Both the position numbers and the translations under genes were made by a program. From NCBI GenBank assembly GCA_002423365.1, contig DIVU01000194.1, forward strand, positions 1-5,261: 5,261 nucleotides of DNA, in the 5' to 3' direction. This DNA comes from Desulfuromonadaceae bacterium UBA6124 (GTDB lineage Bacteria; Desulfobacterota; Desulfuromonadia; Desulfuromonadales; Trichloromonadaceae). This document shows, piece by piece, positions 1 to 4,428 of the stretch; position 1 is the first letter of the stretch, and each line of letters starts with the position of its first letter. The notes under the pieces were generated by a model. That model searched no databases. It saw nothing but the letters and a program-made list of their open reading frames with translations, and was not told where the DNA came from.

Positions 1-486
1 GCCTACTACGGGTTTTATGGCTGGCCGATGTATTGGGGCGGCCCGGATGTGTGGGGGGCCTATCCCTTCATTGTGCATGACCCGGAAAAGCTCAAACAGG
101 CGACGGCGGAAGAGAAGACCTGGGATCCCTATTTGCGCAGCTCCCAAGATGTTACCGGCAGTCATCTCCAGGCGACGGACGGTGAACTCGGCCATGTTCT
201 TGATTTTCTCATCGATGACAAGACCTGGGTGATTCGTTATCTCGTTATCGATACGCGGAATTGGTGGCCGGGGAAAAAGGCTTTGATCTCGCCCAAATGG
301 ATCGAGCGCATCAGTTGGCTGGAGTCAAAAGTCTTCGTCAATCTGGCCCGCGAGACGATCAAACAGGCGCCGGAATACAAGGAAGAGGCGCTGCTGACCC
401 GGGACTATGAGGCTAGTCTTCATGCCCATTACCAGCGCGAGAAATACTGGAAAGATGACCCGACGGACCAGGATCGGTCCCGGTAA
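1..486 (+). CDS. PRC-barrel domain protein, C-terminal part (5' partial)
   Basis: The reading frame is open from the first base, so the true start lies upstream; 161 residues and the stop are visible. The fragment opens with an aromatic, glycine-rich linker (AYYGFYGWPMYWGG, residues 1-14). A PRC-barrel domain follows at about residues 43-125, recognisable from LRSSQDVTGSHLQATDGELG, the DFLIDDKTWVIRYLVIDT strand region, NWWPGKKALISPKWIERI and the closing ETIKQAPEY. The tail ends in HYQREKYW plus a charged stretch. From family knowledge, proteins with this layout usually carry two PRC repeats joined by a Tyr/Gly/Trp-rich linker, so this is probably the second repeat. PRC barrels are small beta-barrels found in RimM, in photosynthetic reaction-centre H subunits and in many stress-associated proteins; the role of this one is unknown. 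No signal peptide can be judged because the N terminus is missing. Confidence 0.9.
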   Translation, partial: AYYGFYGWPMYWGGPDVWGAYPFIVHDPEKLKQATAEEKTWDPYLRSSQDVTGSHLQATDGELGHVLDFLIDDKTWVIRYLVIDTRNWWPGKKALISPKWIERISWLESKVFVNLARETIKQAPEYKEEALLTRDYEASLHAHYQREKYWKDDPTDQDRSR

Positions 487-579
487 AGCGTAGCCGTGGC
501 AACTCATCCCGCGACCGGGCGACGGAAGGCAAGGGGTCTTTCGGAGCCCAAAACGTCGGGACAACGGCATCAACCATTC

Positions 580-586
580 AAAGGAG
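580..586 (+). promoter_or_regulatory. Ribosome binding site of the Spy-like gene
   Basis: AAAGGAG ends eight bases before the ATG at 595. It decides the start: the frame is also open upstream to a GTG at 496, but only the ATG at 595 has a Shine-Dalgarno match and begins directly with a signal peptide. Confidence 0.85.
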
Positions 587-594
587 AACGTCGT

Positions 595-1080
595 ATGAAA
601 GCAATCGTGACAACGGTGGTTCTGTTATTGCTCACCGCGACCGTGCCCGCTTTTTCGCAGATGTCGGATATGTCCATGAAGGAGCGCGGGATGGGGCATG
701 GCCCGATGATGCAAATGGGCCCTATGGACAAGATGGGCGACATGATGGGCATGTGCATGGAACATGCTGAGATGATGGGGCTGAGCGATGACCAGTTGCT
801 GAAAATGAAACCCCTCCACAGCGAAATGCAGAAAAAGCAGGCCCGGTTCAAGGCCGATGTGAAGATTGCCGAAATCGAACTCATGGAAATCCTCGAAGCG
901 AAGGATTTTAATCTTGATGAGGCCAGTGCCGCGGTCGGCAACATTGAAAAGGTAAAAACGGCCCACCATCTGGAAATGATAAAGGCCATGAAAGAAATGC
1001 GGGCGCTGCTGACGGATGAACAGTTCAAGAAAATGAAAAAAATGATGCCGATGAGGGCCGGTGACAACCAGGAAGGGTGA
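595..1080 (+). CDS. Met-rich Spy/CpxP-like periplasmic protein (LTxxQ family)
   Basis: This is a 161-residue exported protein. Residues 1-21 form a signal peptide (Lys-2, hydrophobic VVLLLLTA core, likely cleavage after PAFS). Residues 23-61 are extraordinarily methionine-rich, with 15 Met in 39 residues plus His35, Cys54 and His57. From about residue 63 the protein is predicted all-helical and charged, with two motifs of the LTxxQ type: LSDDQ (63-67) and LTDEQ (139-143). The layout and length fit the Spy/CpxP/ZraP/CnrX-type heavy-metal-resistance and periplasmic chaperone group. Known members either hold unfolded periplasmic proteins or sense metals for envelope-stress systems. The Met cluster suggests soft-metal binding such as Cu(I) or Ag(I), which is inference. 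The stop overlaps a GTG at 1077 in another frame. No two-component or sigma-factor partner is visible in the window, so I cannot say whether it is a sensor or a chaperone. Confidence 0.85.
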   Translation: MKAIVTTVVLLLLTATVPAFSQMSDMSMKERGMGHGPMMQMGPMDKMGDMMGMCMEHAEMMGLSDDQLLKMKPLHSEMQKKQARFKADVKIAEIELMEILEAKDFNLDEASAAVGNIEKVKTAHHLEMIKAMKEMRALLTDEQFKKMKKMMPMRAGDNQEG

Positions 1081-1157
1081 CCCCCCGCTTGTTCCAGCGC
1101 AGCGTGAACGGCATCCCGACCCCGATGAAATGGCCGGCGACGGCAAGAGCCCGCCGA

Positions 1158-1164
1158 GAAAGGA
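1158..1164 (+). promoter_or_regulatory. Ribosome binding site of the 34-residue miniprotein
   Basis: GAAAGGA lies eight bases before the ATG at 1173. It favours that start over the in-frame ATG at 1164, which overlaps the motif, and over the GTG at 1077. Confidence 0.6.
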
Positions 1165-1172
1165 TGGTTGCC

Positions 1173-1277
1173 ATGCGTAACAGGGAAAAAGGAAAGATCG
1201 GGTGGATTTTGCTTTGGCTCCTGGGAGTCCCGATTCCGGTCCTGTTTTTGTTCTATGTCCTGCGTGGGTGTACCTGA
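1173..1277 (+). CDS. Putative 34-residue single-span membrane miniprotein
   Basis: The predicted product starts with a strongly basic head (MRNREKGK), followed by one hydrophobic helix at about residues 9-29 (IGWILLWLLGVPIPVLFLFY) and a short tail, VLRGCT. A well-spaced Shine-Dalgarno (GAAAGGA) supports translation. The positive N terminus predicts the head stays in the cytoplasm and the C-terminal Cys lies at or beyond the outer face. The GVPIP break would kink the helix. The frame is open upstream to a GTG at 1077 that overlaps the stop of the preceding gene, giving an alternative 66-residue form, but those extra residues look like non-coding translation (many Arg and Pro). I do not recognise a named family. 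It sits between envelope-stress genes, so a small regulator or subunit of a membrane complex is possible but unproven. Confidence 0.6.
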   Translation: MRNREKGKIGWILLWLLGVPIPVLFLFYVLRGCT

Positions 1278-1403
1278 TGCCGGGGCGGTCCGCTTGCAAA
1301 AATACCCGCCGGCGTCACAACCCCATCGCCCGGTCGAACCAGGGTCTACTTAAGTTCAGGGCGTGACGAGCGCCGATTAAAGCAACGCTGTATGAGGTGA
1401 ATC

Positions 1404-1757
1404 ATGGAAATGAACGACTGGGAAGGCGGTAAGACCGAAAAATCCGCGCCGGACGGCCAAGAACGTGGGAAGTCCTGCGGCTTTGACGAGGTCAAATCGA
1501 TCGTGGCCGACAGGATCCATCAAGTCGCCGAGGCGCTGGGCGGAAAAGCGGCGGAGCAGGATGCGCGATCGGGCGCGGCTCACTACGGAAAAGAGGCCTC
1601 CGAGTGGCTGGATCAATCCGCCGAGTACGTCCGGCAATTCGATTATAAGCAGGCGGACGCCAGGGTCCGGGAATACGTCAGGCAGAGCCCGGAGCGCAGC
1701 CTCTTGATCGCAGGGGCCGTCGGCCTGATTATCGGCGCTCTTTGGCGACGCCGGTAA
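1404..1757 (+). CDS. ElaB/YqjD-like (DUF883-type) tail-anchored membrane protein
   Basis: The product has 117 residues: a polar, acidic N-terminal third, an amphipathic helical middle (about residues 27-95) and a C-terminal membrane anchor. The ending SPERSLLIAGAVGLIIGALW then three Arg (95-117) is the hallmark of ElaB/YqjD/YgaM-type proteins: a short glycine-zipper span with the pattern xxAGxxGxxIGxL closed by arginines. In E. coli these proteins sit in the inner membrane and bind ribosomes in stationary phase. The N-terminal part here is divergent, so the ribosome role is inference. GAGGTGA at 1394-1400 precedes two nearby ATGs, at 1404 and 1410; the second has the better spacing, so the start may be two codons later. 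It is followed 14 bases later by a YqjE-like gene, as in the E. coli yqjDE order, and appears to be first in a four-gene operon. Confidence 0.82.
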   Translation: MEMNDWEGGKTEKSAPDGQERGKSCGFDEVKSIVADRIHQVAEALGGKAAEQDARSGAAHYGKEASEWLDQSAEYVRQFDYKQADARVREYVRQSPERSLLIAGAVGLIIGALWRRR

Positions 1758-1761
1758 GGAG
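1755..1761 (+). promoter_or_regulatory. Ribosome binding site overlapping the upstream stop codon
   Basis: TAAGGAG contains the stop codon (1755-1757) of the ElaB/YqjD-like gene and acts as the Shine-Dalgarno for the ATG at 1772, ten bases on. The overlap points to translational coupling of the two genes. It also selects ATG 1772 over the upstream in-frame TTG at 1742. Confidence 0.75.
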
Positions 1762-1771
1762 CGGTTTCCCG

Positions 1772-2128
1772 ATGACCAACACAGGTGCCAACCAAGACCC
1801 GGCCACGCCACCCGAGTCCCTCCCCGAATTATTGGGTCGGCTGGCCAAAAGTTCGGCGGCTGTGGTGCACAACGAAATCGATCTGGTGCTCCAGCAAATC
1901 CGCGAAAAGGGCAGGGCGGCTCTCGGTGGAATCTTGCTCGTCGCGACCGGAGCGGTTTTCGGGGTCGCCGGATTAGTGTCGCTGTGCGCCGCATCGATTA
2001 TCCAACTCACGGCCTACATGTCCCCCGCCATCGCGGCGCTGGTCACTGGAGTGGCGGTTAGTTTCGTCGGTATTGTCATTGCCTTTATCGGTTACAGGCA
2101 ATTGAAAAAGTCGATTCGTAACCCCTAA
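1772..2128 (+). CDS. YqjE-like phage-holin superfamily 3_6 (DUF1469) membrane protein
   Basis: The 118-residue product has a polar N terminus, then an amphipathic stretch (ESLPELLGRLAKSSAAVVHN, 15-34) leading into EIDLVLQQIREKGRAA. Two membrane helices follow at about 50-78 and 83-107, and a basic tail (YRQLKKSIRNP). This hairpin architecture, with the Leu-rich segment and E(I/L)xLxxxEhxxK-like region before it, fits the Phage_holin_3_6 family that includes E. coli YqjE. Despite the name, chromosomal members are not linked to lysis and no lysis or phage gene is nearby. The position just after a YqjD/ElaB-like gene matches the E. coli yqjD-yqjE arrangement, which strengthens the call. Its biochemical function is not established; a membrane partner of the YqjD-type protein is the natural inference. 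Confidence 0.85.
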   Translation: MTNTGANQDPATPPESLPELLGRLAKSSAAVVHNEIDLVLQQIREKGRAALGGILLVATGAVFGVAGLVSLCAASIIQLTAYMSPAIAALVTGVAVSFVGIVIAFIGYRQLKKSIRNP

Positions 2129-2148
2129 AGCCGAGGGAAATACTTAAA

Positions 2149-2154
2149 AAGGAG
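2149..2154 (+). promoter_or_regulatory. Ribosome binding site of the DUF3618 gene
   Basis: AAGGAG, within an A-rich run, ends eight bases before the ATG at 2163. Confidence 0.75.
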
Positions 2155-2162
2155 AGGACCAA

Positions 2163-2609
2163 ATGGCTGAACGCGAGCGCAGCAGCGAAGATATTCGCCG
2201 GGATATCGCCAGGGAAGAGGAGAACCTTTCCCAGACCGTCGAGCAAATCGGCGAGCGCATCAAAGAGAAACTCGATTGGCGTGCCCAGGTGAAGGACTCT
2301 CCCTACTGGGCGCTGGGCGCTGCCGCCGGCCTGGGCTATTTGGCCTCGAAGGTCCTCGCCAGGCGCGCCACGCCCATGGAACGAATCCTCGGTTCCCTTG
2401 CCGAGGAAGTTCGCGGCTCACTTGGGGGCCCGCCGAGCGCGGCCGCCGGGCCCGGCCTGATCCGGATGACCTTGCTGGGTATCGCCACCAAGGCCGCCGC
2501 CGACTGGATCCGGGAGGAATGTCCCCTCGACCGTGTAACCCGCGGTGGCGTCGGGCCGCGACCTTCTACCTTTCGGGATGCGAATATCGACCCGGAAACG
2601 AATATGTAG
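2163..2609 (+). CDS. DUF3618 domain protein
   Basis: The 148-residue product begins with a charged helix, SSEDIRRDIAREEENLSQTV (7-26), continuing as EQIGERIKEKLDWRAQVKDS. This is the DUF3618 signature: an [ST]xE[ED]IRxDIxxxRxxLxxTVxxLxxRL-like segment, here with EEE replacing the usual TR/R positions. A short hydrophobic, Gly/Ala-rich segment follows (YWALGAAAGLGYLASKVL, 48-65). A second, weaker amphipathic segment (LIRMTLLGIATKAAADWI, 99-116) is separated from it by a Gly/Pro/Ala-rich hinge (88-98). The last 30 residues are polar and low in predicted structure. DUF3618 proteins commonly sit next to YqjD/holin_3_6 genes in proteobacteria; their function is unknown. It occupies the position of yqjK in the E. 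coli operon, though I see no clear sequence relation to YqjK. The gap to the upstream gene is 34 bases. Confidence 0.8.
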   Translation: MAERERSSEDIRRDIAREEENLSQTVEQIGERIKEKLDWRAQVKDSPYWALGAAAGLGYLASKVLARRATPMERILGSLAEEVRGSLGGPPSAAAGPGLIRMTLLGIATKAAADWIREECPLDRVTRGGVGPRPSTFRDANIDPETNM

Positions 2610-2634
2610 AACATCACCCCTAACCCAGATTCTT

Positions 2635-2646
2635 AAGAAGGAGATA
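2635..2646 (+). promoter_or_regulatory. Very strong ribosome binding site
   Basis: AAGAAGGAGATA lies directly before CC and the ATG at 2649. The Shine-Dalgarno is near perfect (AAGGAG with five bases to ATG) and the context closely resembles the phage T7 gene 10 leader, lacking only a TA dinucleotide. It implies that the last gene of the operon is highly translated. Confidence 0.8.
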
Positions 2647-2648
2647 CC

Positions 2649-2963
2649 ATGGATACCGATAATTACCGAGACGGCACCGCCACCGAAAACATCCTGGAAC
2701 AAGGCGCCGAAGCTTACGAGCAAGCGGAGCGGGCGGTCGGCGATGCCTATGACAAAACGGCCCGGAAGGTCAGCGAAACCTATGAGAAGGCCAAGAGTTA
2801 TAGTCACGAAAATCAGGGCAAGACTATTTTTATCGCCTTAGGCATCGGCGTCGGCCTTGGCCTTCTCCTCGGCGCCAGCTCACATCATCGCTCGCGTACC
2901 AGCCGCATTGCGGAACCTGTCGTCAATGCGCTTTCCGACGTGGCGTTGGCATTCTTCCGTTAA
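2649..2963 (+). CDS. YqjD/DUF883-like glycine-zipper membrane protein
   Basis: The product is 104 residues. Residues 12-55 form a strongly charged, probably coiled-coil helix with repeating AY(E/D) units (EAYEQAERAVGDAYDKTARK, then VSETYEKAKSYSHEN). A single membrane span at about 59-76 carries a glycine zipper, ALGIGVGLGLLLGAS. The span is followed by a basic patch (HHRSRTSR) and an extra amphipathic helix, IAEPVVNALSDVALAFFR. The first two parts fit DUF883/YqjD-type inner-membrane proteins; the 25-residue extension after the span is unlike ElaB/YqjD, which normally end right after the arginines. It is the second glycine-zipper protein of this operon, the other being at 1404-1757, and the two share little outside the anchor, so they are not a recent duplication. 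The operon ends with this gene, and a terminator lies downstream. Confidence 0.75.
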   Translation: MDTDNYRDGTATENILEQGAEAYEQAERAVGDAYDKTARKVSETYEKAKSYSHENQGKTIFIALGIGVGLGLLLGASSHHRSRTSRIAEPVVNALSDVALAFFR

Positions 2964-3054
2964 GGCGAAGCAACGGGGCGATCACAGGGGTTCGCCATGA
3001 CGACCCGGTTGTTTCTCTGCCGGAGCAGGAAAGCGGTAGTGCCCAGGACGTCAG

Positions 3055-3108
3055 GGGGGGAGAAAGGGACCGTCGAGCTTCATCGAGCGTCTTTCTCCCC
3101 CCTTTTTT
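3055..3108 (+). terminator. Strong intrinsic terminator ending the small-protein operon
   Basis: A perfect 12-base-pair stem pairs GGGGGGAGAAAG (3055-3066) with CTTTCTCCCCCC (3091-3102), followed immediately by six T residues (3103-3108). The 24-base loop contains a further short TCGA/TCGA pairing (3073-3076 with 3083-3086). The T tract exists only on the plus-strand side, so it terminates plus-strand transcription. It separates the operon ending at 2963 from the gene at 3150, which must therefore have its own promoter or depend on read-through. Confidence 0.92.
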
Positions 3109-3149
3109 AGCGGGACTCCACGCGTCAAGATCACAACGGGAAAAACATC

Positions 3150-4346
3150 ATGCCGAATGACCCCAAGCCGGAGGTGAAACCGCACTCCATCACTTTCTAT
3201 GTGATCCTGGGGGCGGCGTTGTTCGCCGTCATCAAGTCGTTTCCGCTGCTGTCTCCCATTCTGTTGTCGTTTCTGCTGGTTATGCTGATTTCTCTGGCCG
3301 TGAATCCGGTCATCTCGCGGATGCGGGCGTTGCGGGGTGGGAGAAAAAGCGCGACGGGACTGATCGTGGGAGCGTTGGTTGTGGTCATTGGCTTGACCGG
3401 CTGGGCTTGCTTCGGGCCGATGCAGGCATCGGTCGTCAAGCTCTCGGAACAGTTGCCCGCTTACTGGGAACGTTTCCAAAAACCCCTGATTAAAATGGAA
3501 CAGCAGGCGGTGCTTTCCGAGGAAAAACTCCAGGCCGAAGTCACCACTGAAATTTCCCGGACCGCAACGGAGCAAGGCCAGATCGAAATTTCCCGGCAAC
3601 TCGCGGAAGCGGCTCCGTCCCCAGCCAAAGAGACGGGATCGCTTCGTTCCGGTTTGAGCGAAATGTTCCGGGGCGTGGTCGGCCGTTTCACGGCGGTGGC
3701 GTTCAACACGACTCAGATCCTGATCGTTTTGGTGACGGTCTTCTTCGGCGCGACCTTTACCCTGATGAATCCGCGGCCGATCTTTCGGGGCATATTCTCT
3801 CTGGTGCCCGAGCGCCACCACGAGCAGACCCTGATCATCGTGCAACGCATTGGAAAATTCGTGCCCAGGTGGGCCGGAACGACGCTGCTGGGGATGCTGA
3901 CGATCGGCCTGCTGGTTTTCTTGCTCATGTGGCCGATTTTCGGATTCATGGATGCGCTGGTTCTCGGGCTGATCGCGGGGCTGCTGGAATCGGTTCCATT
4001 TCTGGGGCCGATCCTCAGCGCCATCCCCGCGATCCTGTTTGCGCTTGGAAAAGGGGGAATGACTCCGTTGTGGGTCTTGCTCGCCTATATCGCGATCCAG
4101 GCGTTGGAGAACAACGTGATCACCCCGTTCATCATGGCGCGCGGCATGAAAATGCATCCCCTGGCGGTGATCTTTTCCATGCTGTTGTGCGTGGCCGCCT
4201 TCGGTGTGCTGGGAGTGCTGGTCGCGACCCCTCTGGTTGCCGTCGCAAATATCGTTCACGACGAGTTGTATCGAAAGCGCTTTCTGCCGACGATTACCGA
4301 CGCCGACCTGGATTTGCTGGCAAAAAAAGCCTTGTTCGAAAAGTAG
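3150..4346 (+). CDS. AI-2E family (PerM/UPF0118) transporter
   Basis: At 398 residues this is close to the usual family length. The topology fits the AI-2E/PerM family: two or three helices near the N terminus (about 14-52 and 68-90), a large soluble loop (91-185) and a C-terminal bundle (about 187-206, 242-262, 265-300, 304-320 and 334-368). Family signatures are visible: PRWAGTTLLGMLTIGLLVFL (239-258), the LLESVPFLGPILSAIPAIL segment (278-296), and ALENNVITPFIMARGMKMHP (318-337), which ends in the typical hxPhhhxxxMxhHP pattern. Members include E. coli TqsA, linked to autoinducer-2 export, and UPF0118 proteins reported as Na+(Li+)/H+ antiporters, so the substrate cannot be assigned from sequence. 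The Shine-Dalgarno is weak (CGGGA about ten bases before the ATG). The next gene follows with no visible terminator. Confidence 0.92.
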   Translation: MPNDPKPEVKPHSITFYVILGAALFAVIKSFPLLSPILLSFLLVMLISLAVNPVISRMRALRGGRKSATGLIVGALVVVIGLTGWACFGPMQASVVKLSEQLPAYWERFQKPLIKMEQQAVLSEEKLQAEVTTEISRTATEQGQIEISRQLAEAAPSPAKETGSLRSGLSEMFRGVVGRFTAVAFNTTQILIVLVTVFFGATFTLMNPRPIFRGIFSLVPERHHEQTLIIVQRIGKFVPRWAGTTLLGMLTIGLLVFLLMWPIFGFMDALVLGLIAGLLESVPFLGPILSAIPAILFALGKGGMTPLWVLLAYIAIQALENNVITPFIMARGMKMHPLAVIFSMLLCVAAFGVLGVLVATPLVAVANIVHDELYRKRFLPTITDADLDLLAKKALFEK

Positions 4347-4428
4347 CCGGGCCGTTCGACCTGGAGGTGCTGAACGGGGAGATCGAACCGTTCGGAAAGG
4401 TCGCCTGTGGCAAGCCCCCGCCGGTCGG

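Noticed and set aside
625..1299. A 224-residue minus-strand open frame opposite the Spy-like gene
   Set aside because: The His-rich translation simply mirrors the ATG-rich methionine codons on the plus strand (CAT = His), and no ribosome binding site or domain supports it.
1278..1403. Possible promoter or terminator in the gap before the four-gene operon
   Set aside because: A promoter is expected here, and there is an 8-base palindrome ACTTAAGT at 1348-1355, but I found no convincing -35/-10 pair and no hairpin followed by a T tract.
1377..1994. A 205-residue minus-strand open frame opposite the ElaB/YqjD-like and YqjE-like genes
   Set aside because: The Arg/Pro-rich translation has no recognisable domain, while the plus-strand genes have family motifs and good ribosome binding sites.
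1772..2128. Holin-family gene as evidence of a prophage
   Set aside because: The gene fits the chromosomal YqjE branch, sits in yqjDE order, and no phage structural, lysis or integrase gene is near.
2997..3110. A short plus-strand open frame in the gap after the operon
   Set aside because: It has no Shine-Dalgarno and its second half is the terminator hairpin and T tract.
3051..4259. A 402-residue open frame on the minus strand, opposite the AI-2E gene
   Set aside because: Its translation is rich in His, Gln, Arg and Asp with no domain, the usual result of reading a hydrophobic GC-rich gene backwards. It also runs through the terminator at 3055-3108.
3150..4346. AI-2E name taken as evidence for quorum sensing
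   Set aside because: The family is broad, members have different reported substrates, and no luxS, lsr or receptor gene is in the window.
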